A stretch of 14,043 bases of DNA from Planctomycetia bacterium (GTDB taxonomy: Bacteria > Planctomycetota > Phycisphaerae > Phycisphaerales > UBA1924), in the NCBI GenBank assembly GCA_005776545.1, contig SXOY01000119.1, positions 1-14,043 of the forward strand, written 5' to 3'. How positions within the stretch are numbered: the stretch's first letter is position 1; the number at the start of each line of letters is the position of its first letter. Positions 1 through 7,965 of this stretch are shown piece after piece. Below the pieces are notes generated by a model. It was not told where the DNA came from. It did no database searches and saw nothing but the letters and a program-made list of their open reading frames with translations. The position numbers were made by a program, and so were the translations under genes.

Positions 1-10
1 CAGCGTGGCA

Positions 11-26
11 CCGACATTCCTGTCGG
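11..26. repeat. Small perfect hairpin, REP-like
   Basis: CCGACA and TGTCGG form a perfect 6-bp stem around a TTCC loop. There is no T-run after it, so it does not look like an intrinsic terminator. Short hairpins of this 'GACATTCCTGTC' style recur between genes in some planctomycete genomes as far as I recall. I cannot see a second copy in this window, so repeat status is a guess. Confidence 0.35.
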
Positions 27-86
27 AGTGGCTTTCCACTTCCCGCTCAACACCCACTCCACCAGCACACCCAACCTCCTCGCGTA

Positions 87-120
87 CCCACCTCGGCCGC
101 CCTGGGGGAAAAGAGGTGGG
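87..120. repeat. Hairpin with 8-bp perfect arms, REP-like
   Basis: CCCACCTC at 87-94 is the exact reverse complement of GAGGTGGG at 113-120, leaving an 18-base loop that itself contains CCC and GGGGG runs able to pair. The design (G/C-rich arms, G-run in the middle, intergenic position) is that of dispersed palindromic elements, but only one copy is present in the window. Confidence 0.4.
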
Positions 121-201
121 CGAGCATCACCTCACACACAAAAACTCCCATTCACCCCGAGTCCTACAACAACCACTCCGTCCCCGCCTAGGCTCGCTCA
201 G

Positions 202-226
202 CCCTGGAAACCCCGCCCCAAGACCC
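202..226 (-). other. G-quadruplex motif on the - strand
   Basis: Read on the - strand, this stretch has four runs of three or more G separated by loops of 4, 1 and 6 bases (GGG, GGGG, GGGG, GGG). It fits the canonical G3+N1-7 pattern. It lies about 245 bases upstream of the first gene. Folding and function are untested. Confidence 0.4.
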
Positions 227-384
227 TGATCTCTGAAACTACACATCAAAAAGCAAAATTGTCAATTCCCCCAATCCCCTTCAAGAACCCTTCTCCCGCG
301 GCACCAATCCCGATTCGCTCCCGCAAACTTGCGTCCAACCACCAACGCCCTGCCGCCATGTGTGGTATTCTCGACAAAATTGTC

Positions 385-413
385 TTGTTCCAACCCCCGA
401 CACCGTTTACCAT
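385..413 (+). promoter_or_regulatory. Weak candidate sigma70-type promoter for the first secreted protein
   Basis: TTGTTC at 385-390 and TACCAT at 408-413 are separated by 17 bases. They match the consensus hexamers at 3 of 6 and 4 of 6 positions. The element would place transcription start about 50 bases before the start codon at 472. The match is poor enough to arise by chance. Confidence 0.2.
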
Positions 414-471
414 CAAGAGCCGCTGCATGGCCTTGAATATCTGAACGCTGCGGCGAAATCGGAGAACCGTG

Positions 472-2133
472 ATGATTCGTTCTGTTGTATTCACCGTTGC
501 TATTGCTGGAACTGTTGTTGCGCAGCCAACCCAGTTGTGCATCACTCCCGGCGCGACGCTCAATACCGCCTGTGACTCAATTGCATTAGCAGCCGACGGA
601 ACCACCGCGGTATTCGGCGAAGGCAGGGACTCGGCGGGGGCCGCCCGTGTGTTCATTCGATCTTCAGGTATCTGGGTGCAGCAAGCATCTCTCTCGCCGG
701 TGGATGGATCTGGCCCCGAGCCTCACCTCGGTACAGCGGCCGCCATCAGCAGCGATGGCAACACCGCGCTCGTCGGCGCTGGCGGGGATAGCGGCAACGT
801 TGGTGCGGCTCACGTCTTTGTCCGGTCCGGCAGCGTGTGGTTGCAGCAGGGCCCGAAACTCACTCCTTCAGGCGGTGGTGGCCCGATGCAATACTTTGGC
901 GGCTCTTGTAGCCTCAGTGCCGATGGCAATACGGCGTTGATCGGTGCTGTTTATGACAACGGGCAAATTGGTGCAGCGTACGTCTTCGTTCGCTCTGGAG
1001 GTGTGTGGGCACAACAAGGTCCGAGGTTTACACCACCGCCCGGTGCTGGCGGCTATTTCGGCAATTCTGTCTCCCTCAGCGCCGATGGCAATACCGCAGC
1101 AATCGGAGTGCCACTCCCCCGCAAAGTCTACATCTATGTTCGCTCTGGTGGCACGTGGACCCAGCAAGGGTCAGCCCTCACACCTATCGGTGCTGTGAAT
1201 CCCACCAATGTCGATTTTGGCAACTCTGTCTCTCTGAGCGCCAGTGGTAGCACGCTTGTGGTCGGATCGCAGTACGACAACCCAGATGTAAACGGAAATG
1301 GCATCGGTGCAGCATATGTGTTTCAGCGTGTCGGTACGACCTGGACCCAGCAAGGGACGAAACTTGTGCCGAGCCTGAACACTCTTCGATATTTCGGTTA
1401 TTCGGTTGCGTTGAGCGGCGATGGCAACTCATTCATTGCCGGGATGCCCGGCGGAAACCCGAGCGCCGCCTTTGTGTTCACTCGGTCTGGCAGTGTGTGG
1501 ACCGAGCAAGGGTCGCCCCTTCTTCAGACAGGCAACTTCGGTAACGCGGCGGCGATCAATAGCGATGGCACGACAGCAATGATCGGCGCCCATAACGCCC
1601 TCACGGTATATGTGTACGGACTGTCTCGAGAGATCTCGTACGTTGGACAGCCAGCACCACTCACAATTTGCCCTACGAATGCAGCGAATTTCTCAGTGAC
1701 AGTCACGGGGACAAGCCCAACCTTTCGCTGGCAGCGGGAGATATCGCCCGGCACTGGCACATTTGTAAATCTGACTAACGGTTCCACCGCTTCATGGGAC
1801 GGCGAGAGTGGGGCTGCAACCGTATTTGGAGCGACGACCAATACATTTATCATCGCCCCGGACGTGGCAAATGGCCGCGTGCTCTCGCAGGCGCACGCCA
1901 TTCAATACCGCTGCCTGGTGACAAATACCTGCGGCAGCGTGGCAAGCAGTGCTGCATTGTTGATCGTCTGTCCTGCGGATTTCAATTGCGATGGCGAGGT
2001 GAACTTCTTCGATTATCTCGATTTCGTCGATGCATTCAGTTCCCAATTGCCAATATCCGATTTCAACCACGACGGCGGCATCGACTTCTTCGACTATCTC
2101 GATTTCGTAGATGCCTTCAGTATTGGGTGTTGA
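472..2133 (+). CDS. Secreted FG-GAP repeat / Ig-like protein with GC-type dockerin tail
   Basis: Exported protein of 553 residues, probably a surface or extracellular beta-propeller; the ligand is unknown. Residues 1-18 form a signal peptide (short Arg-containing start, hydrophobic core, Val-Ala before Gln). Residues about 38-385 contain seven repeats of the type 'S-x-D-G-N-T-A-x-x-G ... V-F-x-R-S-G-x-W-x-Q-Q-G', as in FG-GAP-type propellers. An Ig-like domain follows (about 390-499, ending N-T-C-G-S-V). Residues 500-553 carry two F-hand-type calcium loops (D503 and D530 as first ligands, pattern D-x-N-x-D-G-x-[VI]-x3-D), and the chain ends I-G-C. I chose ATG 472 because GGAG at 461-464 lies 7 bases upstream; the in-frame GTG at 469 is too close to that site. 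It is the first of three tandem genes with the same tail. Export and domain layout are clear; biological role is not. Confidence 0.9.
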   Translation: MIRSVVFTVAIAGTVVAQPTQLCITPGATLNTACDSIALAADGTTAVFGEGRDSAGAARVFIRSSGIWVQQASLSPVDGSGPEPHLGTAAAISSDGNTALVGAGGDSGNVGAAHVFVRSGSVWLQQGPKLTPSGGGGPMQYFGGSCSLSADGNTALIGAVYDNGQIGAAYVFVRSGGVWAQQGPRFTPPPGAGGYFGNSVSLSADGNTAAIGVPLPRKVYIYVRSGGTWTQQGSALTPIGAVNPTNVDFGNSVSLSASGSTLVVGSQYDNPDVNGNGIGAAYVFQRVGTTWTQQGTKLVPSLNTLRYFGYSVALSGDGNSFIAGMPGGNPSAAFVFTRSGSVWTEQGSPLLQTGNFGNAAAINSDGTTAMIGAHNALTVYVYGLSREISYVGQPAPLTICPTNAANFSVTVTGTSPTFRWQREISPGTGTFVNLTNGSTASWDGESGAATVFGATTNTFIIAPDVANGRVLSQAHAIQYRCLVTNTCGSVASSAALLIVCPADFNCDGEVNFFDYLDFVDAFSSQLPISDFNHDGGIDFFDYLDFVDAFSIGC

Positions 2134-2214
2134 TTACAAACCCACCAACGCTTGTACCGCATTTCCATCCGATCTGTTCAATCCGGTTTATCCCACTGCC
2201 TCATAGGACCGTTC

Positions 2215-3369
2215 ATGCAACAGACTTCAATCATCGCCGCGGCGGCAGTTTCTGTTCTCAGCCAAATCTGCGTTGCCGTCCCAACGATCACAATTCTCGG
2301 ACAACAGTCGCGAGCAGGCGGCCTGAGTGCCAACGGAAGTGTCATCGCTGGGGGAGCTTTGGCCGGCACTCCGGGCGGATATATGCACTTGGGCCGCTGG
2401 ACAGCAACCGGCGGATTTCAGGATCTGGGTCTGCCAACGCAATGCGATTCGTGGCGAGTCGAGGTTCCGCCGCCAACTGCCGTGAGTCCAGAAGGCAGTG
2501 CGATCGCGTGGTTCATTAACTACTCCTGTACCGGAACCTTCAAATGGAGCGAATCCACTGGTCTCCAGCCTCTTCTGCCACCGCCAGAGGCAGCAGGCAG
2601 ACCGATCATGCCGGTGGCCATCAGTGGCTATGGTGGTCTTGTCCTGGGCAGTGCAACTATGCCGCCATCGATATTTGGCGATTGCTTCGCGATGGTGTTG
2701 TGGCCGCTCGCGGGAAGTCCAATCTTTGTTCCGCCGCCGCCTGATTGTGATTCCGCGATTCCCAAGGCTGTCACACCAGATGGCAATGTCATAGTCGGTA
2801 CATGTAGAAGGGCGTTTCCTTCAGGACTAACACATGCATTTCGATGGACATCCGCGGGAGGCTACGAAGTCCTCCAGATGCCAAGCGGTTATTACCTGGG
2901 CACAGCGTTATCTGTCAGCCCCGATGGTTCAACGATCTATGGCTGGTGCCAGGAAACCAGTGCGCCCGGATTTCTCTTCTGCCGATGGACGAACGGTATT
3001 TTTTCAGTCGTTCACGATTTCCGCGAACCCCATGGTCCCCAAGATCCATTCGGCAGGCCGATCGATGCGAGTTGGGATGGAAAAGTTGTGGTAACACCGA
3101 ATTACATCTGGATTGAAGGCCAGCCAAGCATGCAAGGCCTGTTTCAGTTCTGTGTAAGTGCCGGGATTCAGCCGCCACCCGGCTCAATCACGAAGCTCTC
3201 TCTGGACGGAACGTGCTTCATCGGCGATCCGGGATACCAAAACACCAGCGGCGCTTTCGTTATCCGCGGCCTTATTGACTCAGCATGTGCGGCGGATTTC
3301 AACAATGATGGCGTTGTCGATTTTTTCGACTATCTCGATTTTGTCGATGCATTCAGTATTGGGTGTTGA
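2215..3369 (+). CDS. Secreted HAF-repeat protein with single-loop GC-type dockerin tail
   Basis: Exported protein of 384 residues of unknown function. Residues 1-22 look like a signal peptide with an Ala-rich core. The body holds seven repeats of the kind '[LV]-S-x-[DN]-G-x-x-I-x-G ... F-R-W-T-x-x-G-G-x-x-x-L', which resembles the HAF extracellular repeat family, likely a beta-propeller. Residues 358-384 hold one calcium-type loop (D-F-N-N-D-G-V-V-D-F-F-D) and the terminal I-G-C. The two neighbours have two loops, so this tail is a half-size version. ATG 2215 is preferred because AGGA at 2205-2208 sits 6 bases upstream and the signal peptide begins there. An in-frame upstream start at 2152 would add 21 residues that spoil the signal peptide. 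It lies 81 bases after the preceding gene, so co-transcription is plausible. Confidence 0.88.
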   Translation: MQQTSIIAAAAVSVLSQICVAVPTITILGQQSRAGGLSANGSVIAGGALAGTPGGYMHLGRWTATGGFQDLGLPTQCDSWRVEVPPPTAVSPEGSAIAWFINYSCTGTFKWSESTGLQPLLPPPEAAGRPIMPVAISGYGGLVLGSATMPPSIFGDCFAMVLWPLAGSPIFVPPPPDCDSAIPKAVTPDGNVIVGTCRRAFPSGLTHAFRWTSAGGYEVLQMPSGYYLGTALSVSPDGSTIYGWCQETSAPGFLFCRWTNGIFSVVHDFREPHGPQDPFGRPIDASWDGKVVVTPNYIWIEGQPSMQGLFQFCVSAGIQPPPGSITKLSLDGTCFIGDPGYQNTSGAFVIRGLIDSACAADFNNDGVVDFFDYLDFVDAFSIGC

Positions 3370-3421
3370 GTCCGTTGAACACTCAAACCAGAGAATTAGT
3401 AATAACTCCAAGGAATCGATC

Positions 3422-4972
3422 ATGCCAGGCAAGAAGAACGCCATATTGAACAAGTTCAGAGCATCAAACGGCATTTTTCATCCAAGTGCGTCTGTCGCGA
3501 TGGGACCTGTTCTGGCGATCACTTGTGCATCGACTGTTCACGCCCAGTGGACCGTTACAAACCTGCATCCGCTAGGCTCGGACTCGCAGGCGGCTGCCTG
3601 TGGCATCGGTCAACAGGCAGGGTTTACAAAGCTTGGCACTAATTACCACGCCGGTCTTTGGAACGGGGCATCGACGTCATGGGTTGACATTCATCCTTCG
3701 GGATGGACTGAGTCCTTCGCATTTGCAACAGATGGGGTACAGACTACTGGATATGTTGGGGGTTTTGGCACGAGTAGTGCGAGTGTCTGGAGCGGTTCAG
3801 CGGAAACATGGGTCAACCTGAGTCCACCAGGTGCAGGTTGGTCTTATGCCTATGGCGTTGGAGGTGGTCAACAAGTTGGTCAAACCTATTTCAATGGAAT
3901 CTATCGTGCGAGCCTATGGCAAGGAACCGCTGCTTCTTGGATTGACTTGAACCCTGCGGGGTCTTTGCAATCTCGTGCCGACGCGGTGAACGCAGGGTGG
4001 CAAGTAGGATCGGCCAACACCTCGGGTGGTACGCATGCAAGCTTATGGAGTGGCAGCGCCGCTTCATGGATCGATCTTCATCCAACGTTGGCAAATGAGT
4101 CGTACGCCATAGCGGTTTTTGGAAACCGGCAGGGCGGTGCAGCAGTTATCAATGGTGTATGGCGTGCGTGTGTCTGGTCGGGCTCCGCCGCATCGTGGTT
4201 GGATATCAATCCTGCCAACTCGACTTACTCCGTGGTCCTAGGGATGTGCGATGGGTTCGAGGCTGGGCTTGCGCGATTCGAGGGTAGGAATCATGCAGGT
4301 GTTTGGAGCGGCTCTCCTTATTCGTGGGTTGACTTACACACACTCGTTCCTGCGCGGTTCTCTTCGAGTGTTGCACAAGGGATATCGACTGAGGGTCCAC
4401 GCGTTTATGTAGTTGGCCACGCTACGACTCCGGCAGGTAACACCGAGGCAATGCTCTGGACAATTTGTCGTACGCCCGCGATCACATTGCATCCAATTTC
4501 ACAGGTTGTTTGCCCGACTGGTTCCACAAGTCTCTCGACTCCCGCGGCAGCATTCAGCCCCACAACCTACCAATGGCAATGGCAATTCCCCGGCGATCCA
4601 AACTGGCTCCCAATCACTAATGGAGTCAACTCCCTTGCCACCGCCCCACAATTTGAAGCCCTCGGTTCCACAACATTCCGTGTGACAATCCGACCACCCG
4701 TCGGCCCTGGCGGCAATCGCATCTGGCCGAATTCCGGCTACAGATTTCGCGCTGTCGTGTCCAACACCTGCGGCAGCGTGACAAGCGATGAAGCAACACT
4801 CACAGTGTGCGCTGCCGATTTCGACTGCGATGGCGACATTACTTTCTTCGATTACCTCGATTTCGTCGATGCGTTCAGCTTCCAGTCCACAACATCCGAT
4901 TTCAACCACGACGGCGGGATCGATTTCTTCGACTATCTTGATTTCGCGGATGCCTTTAGTATCGGGTGCTGA
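3422..4972 (+). CDS. Secreted W-x-G repeat / Ig-like protein with GC-type dockerin tail
   Basis: Exported protein of 516 residues, function unknown. A long basic N-terminal stretch leads to a hydrophobic segment ending V-H-A before Q, a good signal peptidase site near residue 43. The body has six clear repeats of 'H-A-x-[LV]-W-x-G-x-x-x-[ST]-W-[VIL]-[DN]-[IL]-x-P' about 40 residues apart, plus a seventh degenerate copy ending E-A-M-L-W-T. A seven-bladed propeller is the natural guess. An Ig-like domain related to that of the first gene follows, with the same N-T-C-G-S-V ending. Residues 463-516 form two calcium-type loops and the final I-G-C. ATG 3422 has AGGA at 3411-3414, 7 bases upstream. 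A much longer reading from 3158 would overlap the previous gene by over 200 bases and hide the signal peptide, so it is rejected. The gap to the preceding gene is 52 bases. Confidence 0.88.
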   Translation: MPGKKNAILNKFRASNGIFHPSASVAMGPVLAITCASTVHAQWTVTNLHPLGSDSQAAACGIGQQAGFTKLGTNYHAGLWNGASTSWVDIHPSGWTESFAFATDGVQTTGYVGGFGTSSASVWSGSAETWVNLSPPGAGWSYAYGVGGGQQVGQTYFNGIYRASLWQGTAASWIDLNPAGSLQSRADAVNAGWQVGSANTSGGTHASLWSGSAASWIDLHPTLANESYAIAVFGNRQGGAAVINGVWRACVWSGSAASWLDINPANSTYSVVLGMCDGFEAGLARFEGRNHAGVWSGSPYSWVDLHTLVPARFSSSVAQGISTEGPRVYVVGHATTPAGNTEAMLWTICRTPAITLHPISQVVCPTGSTSLSTPAAAFSPTTYQWQWQFPGDPNWLPITNGVNSLATAPQFEALGSTTFRVTIRPPVGPGGNRIWPNSGYRFRAVVSNTCGSVTSDEATLTVCAADFDCDGDITFFDYLDFVDAFSFQSTTSDFNHDGGIDFFDYLDFADAFSIGC

Positions 4973-5050
4973 AAACGTCACGATATAGAGCGGCAGCAAT
5001 GAACGAGTGGCGGAACTGCCATGTCTTTGGTTTTCCCTGATGCCTGATGC

Positions 5051-5968
5051 CTATTCCCGCCCGATCATCGCCCTGAAAAACACAACCACACTCCGAAACA
5101 CACAAACAAACGGATACACCATCTGAACCAGCACGCCCCGCAGCGGCGTCACGCTCCTTGAACCACCATCCACCGGAAACTGCTCATCCGGCAACCCCGT
5201 CTTTGGATACTCTTCGGCGGGCTTATACAAGGTGCCAAACAGTCGATCCCAGAACGAGAACAGCACTCCGAAGTTCTTGTCAAAGTGTCGTTGCTCCATC
5301 GAATGGTGAATCCGATGCGACTGGGGAGTGACAAGCAGATAGCGCAGCGGCCCCAGATTCGTGCGAATATTCCCGTGGTAAAATTTCGTGTAGCAGCGGT
5401 GAAAAATATTGAAGGCGACAATTGCCGGTGACCCGACGCCGAGCATGAGCATCGGAATCGTCGAAATCGTGCGGGCGACAAAGTACTCCACGATGTGATA
5501 GCGTTGGTCGGTGAACACGTTCAACTCGCGCTGCGAGTGGTGGACGGTATGAAAACTCCAAAAGACCGGGACTTTGTGTCTCGCCCAGTGATGAAGCCAT
5601 CCCAGAAAGTCTGAGAGCAGCATGCCCCAGATGAAATGCAGCCACGGCGGCAGCGAGGCCACGATCGAAATCGTCAGCCAAGGGCACCATGTCTGGTACA
5701 TCTTCTCCAAAAATGCAATGTAAAACACCACGACCCAGACCTGCACACCTTCAAGCAGAAACCACATCGCATCGTTCGCCAATCCGCGGCTGAACAGCGG
5801 CTGCTCTCGATCTGCCGGCCAGAATCGCTCGATCAACAGAATGACAGGAATCGAACACAGCACCCAGGGGTTCAAAAGATCCGCGAAAACGACCGAACTC
5901 ATCCACGCTGCCAGCATGTCCCAGTACCGCTCAATCATGCCGACCACGCTGTCCAAGCCGCTGTGCAA
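5051..5968 (-). CDS. Fatty acid hydroxylase / sterol desaturase family membrane protein
   Basis: Integral membrane protein of 305 residues, predicted di-iron hydroxylase or desaturase acting on a lipid; the substrate is unknown. The histidine clusters of the family are all present: H-H-W-A-R-H at 126-131, F-H-T-V-H-H at 139-144, H190 to H198 (H-x7-H), and H-R-I-H-H at 218-222, followed by F-D-K-N-F-G. Hydrophobic segments lie near 30-48, 68-88, 98-125, 168-188 and 278-298. The typical length of the family is 250-350, so it appears complete. The start is uncertain: TTG 5968 has GGAG 8 bases upstream, while the first good ATG (5938, 10 residues later) has no clear ribosome site. It converges on the secreted-protein cluster and diverges from the nuclease gene, so it is probably transcribed alone. 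Confidence 0.9.
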   Translation of the reverse strand: MHSGLDSVVGMIERYWDMLAAWMSSVVFADLLNPWVLCSIPVILLIERFWPADREQPLFSRGLANDAMWFLLEGVQVWVVVFYIAFLEKMYQTWCPWLTISIVASLPPWLHFIWGMLLSDFLGWLHHWARHKVPVFWSFHTVHHSQRELNVFTDQRYHIVEYFVARTISTIPMLMLGVGSPAIVAFNIFHRCYTKFYHGNIRTNLGPLRYLLVTPQSHRIHHSMEQRHFDKNFGVLFSFWDRLFGTLYKPAEEYPKTGLPDEQFPVDGGSRSVTPLRGVLVQMVYPFVCVFRSVVVFFRAMIGRE

Positions 5969-6160
5969 ACATTGAACTCCCTACGCGGCAGGTTTTCCGC
6001 CGCGTACGCCGACCATAACCAGCTATCAGAGCTGAATCAAACGGTAGTTGAGGGGGAAGCGGGTTACTAGGTGTGATTGAGGTAGAAGTCTCGGCCACCG
6101 AGGATTCGCGAGAACCCAGGGATACGTCATATCATCCGCTATCAGACACGAGGAATTGTC

Positions 6161-6988
6161 ATGGCAAGACGAGTCTACGAAGAACTCCGTACCATCGTTG
6201 AACAAGAAGGTGGCGAGATGGTCTATGAGCGCAACGGACATGCGCAACACGGTGCGTGGGTTGTTACGCTTCGCGGCATAGAGACGATTTTCCCATTTGA
6301 TGGTGCGGGATTCGGAGCCATGGATCCGCTGTATGTTCCCAAGGTTGCGGTGCCGCTCCACTGGCGGGATTATTCAATTCAATTGATTCCAAATGCGCGC
6401 GAGAAGTGGCTTGCGATTCTCGGCTCGCCTTCCACAGGCGTAACGCATCAGTTTGATTCCAAGCGTCCAGAGTCAGTTGATTCGTCGAAGAACTTGTCGG
6501 GACCACATATGCATCGAACGGTCGAACACGGTTCGGTTTCATTTGAGTCAGCAAAGAAAATTACGCCACCATTTGAGGGCGCATCAGAATATCTTGATCG
6601 CGTCAAGGCGGTTCGAGGTCTTCCTGAACGCAATATGGAAGACTTGGTCAAAGAGCTGTTGGTCCGACTCGGCCACTCTCCCGGGTCAGTCTTGTTTCAG
6701 ATTGGCTACATCGATGTGCTGGTGAATGGCAGCGATGGAAAGCCGCGTTTCGTTCTGGAAGTCAAGCCGTCCCTTCGATCGAAAACGGATCGTGATTCTG
6801 CGCTTCGACAAGCATTTGACTATGCCAACCGAAATGGTGCCCCCATTGTCATCATTACTGATGCGGATACCTATGAGATTTATGACCGGCAAGCAGGCCT
6901 GGATCACGCATCGATGCTCCGAGCAAAGTTCCAACTCACGGGTTTTAAGGAATCGGATGTATCAGGCCTGGAGTTTCTCAAACCGTAG
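6161..6988 (+). CDS. PD-(D/E)XK nuclease-like protein (HsdR N-terminal-type domain)
   Basis: Soluble protein of 275 residues, probably a DNA-cleaving or DNA-binding enzyme. Residues 155-235 show the core of the PD-(D/E)XK fold seen in the N-terminal domain of type I restriction subunits. The core comprises an acidic helix (E160/E165), I-D at 184-185, E-V-K at 200-202, and a following helix with R-Q (216-217) and A-F-D-Y-A. Residues 1-90 form a separate domain with an 'A-W-V-V-T-L-R-G' strand and 'M-D-P-L-Y-V-P', which I recall from other small nuclease-linked proteins. Residues about 95-140 look like a Ser-rich linker. ATG 6161 has AGGA at 6151-6154, 6 bases upstream. No methylase or specificity subunit is nearby, so it is not an ordinary type I system. 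It is convergent with the AbiE-like pair, suggesting a defence context. Confidence 0.85.
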   Translation: MARRVYEELRTIVEQEGGEMVYERNGHAQHGAWVVTLRGIETIFPFDGAGFGAMDPLYVPKVAVPLHWRDYSIQLIPNAREKWLAILGSPSTGVTHQFDSKRPESVDSSKNLSGPHMHRTVEHGSVSFESAKKITPPFEGASEYLDRVKAVRGLPERNMEDLVKELLVRLGHSPGSVLFQIGYIDVLVNGSDGKPRFVLEVKPSLRSKTDRDSALRQAFDYANRNGAPIVIITDADTYEIYDRQAGLDHASMLRAKFQLTGFKESDVSGLEFLKP

Positions 6989-7051
6989 AAGGGCGGCAGC
7001 CTGCAGGACCAGTTACCTCAGGTTGAGCGATGAACGCCCGGCGTGTGAAGA

Positions 7052-7067
7052 ACTATTATGTAATAGT
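7052..7067. other. 16-bp near-perfect palindrome at the convergent 3' ends
   Basis: ACTATTA and TAATAGT are exact reverse complements separated by TG, giving a 16-base dyad ending 2 bases before the stop codon of the nucleotidyltransferase gene. With a 2-base loop it would not fold well as a hairpin in RNA, and its A/T-rich arms differ from the surrounding DNA. It could be a protein-binding dyad or a relic of insertion. It lies between the nuclease gene and the toxin-like gene. Confidence 0.4.
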
Positions 7068-7068
7068 A

Positions 7069-7965
7069 CTACTTGGCCAGCCGACGCAACTCATCAATCG
7101 CGGAGCCAAGTAACCGTTCGCCGGTGGCCTTGAGTTCTTCTGCCGTCACATTCTTGCTTGCCAGGAGGCCGTTATTGCATGTTTCGGTTGCCTGCTGGAG
7201 GTTGCCAGCGTGTTCCACGAGTTCTTTGAGACCGCTTCCTGCGCTGGCGGCCAGTTCCTTCCAGCTCGCAGGAAACCGGTCCTTGAGTGCGGCCATCCAC
7301 AATGTCGCCCACGAATCTATCTCTTGATTTGATGCCAGGCGTGCGATTGCGATAACTCGACCCAGGTCCTTATTGCTGCGTTTCGTGGTTGTGCCTTCGA
7401 TGAGGTCTGGCTTTATGAATGGATGTTCCAATAGATTCGCCAGGGCCATCATTTCAGGGCGGGCAGCGCGAATCCCAAACCGCGTCATCTGTGCGTCGGA
7501 AGTGGCAATGCTTGTGAATCGAAAGCTCGGCAATCCGTAGTGATCGCCATTGGAAAGTGAGAACCGCATCCACCGACGGCCTGACTGTTCAGACTCAGGC
7601 TCCGTGAGCAATTCAATGAACCAGTCGTCATTGCCTGGTGGATAAAGTCGAAGCGCGGGAAGGCGATCATCCGGAGTGGATGCATTTCCCGGGCTGCTGA
7701 ATTTGCCATCGGACTTCGTCTTCCATCCAGATGCAAGTAATCGGTCAGCAACAGTGCGCCCGTCGGCAGGTGCGCTCGTACGTGGCGTGAGCACGCTGTC
7801 GACATCTTTGGTGCGGACACTGAATGTCCCAAGTTTTGCGGAATACCAGTACGCAGCCGCCACACTTCCAATCAAGATGATGTGCGGATGCACTTCTGCG
7901 GGAATTGCTGCCACGATTTCCTGCACGACTGCTTCAGGCAAAATGTGTTTTGGTTCAATTCCCAT
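7069..7965 (-). CDS. Nucleotidyltransferase-fold protein, AbiEii-like toxin candidate
   Basis: Protein of 298 residues and likely second gene of a type IV-like toxin-antitoxin or abortive infection pair. The nucleotidyltransferase signature is visible: G33-S34 in '[10 protein letters not shown]', then K-D-V-D with D54 and D56, and a candidate third carboxylate E118 in 'F-I-E-L-L'. AbiEii-type toxins use this fold to transfer nucleotides; here the activity is inferred. The C-terminal half (about 150-298) is mainly helical. ATG 7965 is chosen because AGGA lies 6 bases upstream; an in-frame TTG at 7989 has no ribosome site. The start overlaps the end of the winged-helix gene by 11 bases, so translation is probably coupled. 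It could instead be a non-toxic nucleotidyltransferase of another family (such as GSU2403-like). Confidence 0.85.
   Translation of the reverse strand: MGIEPKHILPEAVVQEIVAAIPAEVHPHIILIGSVAAAYWYSAKLGTFSVRTKDVDSVLTPRTSAPADGRTVADRLLASGWKTKSDGKFSSPGNASTPDDRLPALRLYPPGNDDWFIELLTEPESEQSGRRWMRFSLSNGDHYGLPSFRFTSIATSDAQMTRFGIRAARPEMMALANLLEHPFIKPDLIEGTTTKRSNKDLGRVIAIARLASNQEIDSWATLWMAALKDRFPASWKELAASAGSGLKELVEHAGNLQQATETCNNGLLASKNVTAEELKATGERLLGSAIDELRRLAK

Larger units (their letters stand above)
1..471. other. Non-coding leader region upstream of the first secreted-protein gene
   Basis: No gene is supported here. One + strand frame stays open from the window edge to about 444, but its translation is a low-complexity Pro/Thr/Ser-rich string with no domain. 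Its openness is explained by a strong excess of C over G on the + strand: in 121-180 I count about 27 C against 5 G. The region holds two small hairpins (11-26 and 87-120) and a four-run G-quadruplex motif on the - strand (202-226). The promoter of the gene starting at 472 should lie in its right-hand part. A 3' end of an upstream gene beyond the window edge cannot be excluded. Confidence 0.6.

Noticed and set aside
28..444. Open + strand frame of over 130 codons before the first gene
   Set aside because: Low-complexity Pro/Thr/Ser translation, no ribosome site, openness explained by C-rich composition.
3158..3421. Extended start for the third secreted protein
   Set aside because: Would overlap the second gene by more than 200 bases and bury the signal peptide; AGGA and ATG at 3422 fit better.
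4973..5050. Possible terminator between the convergent genes (GTGGC/GCCAT and GGCAG/CTGCC pairings)
   Set aside because: Only 5-bp stems with mismatches or long loops and no T-tract; not better than chance.
6989..7051. CCTGCAGG at 7000-7007 as a fourth operator copy
   Set aside because: It lacks the TTAAA part of the 12-mer and lies at a 3' end; a chance palindrome is more likely.
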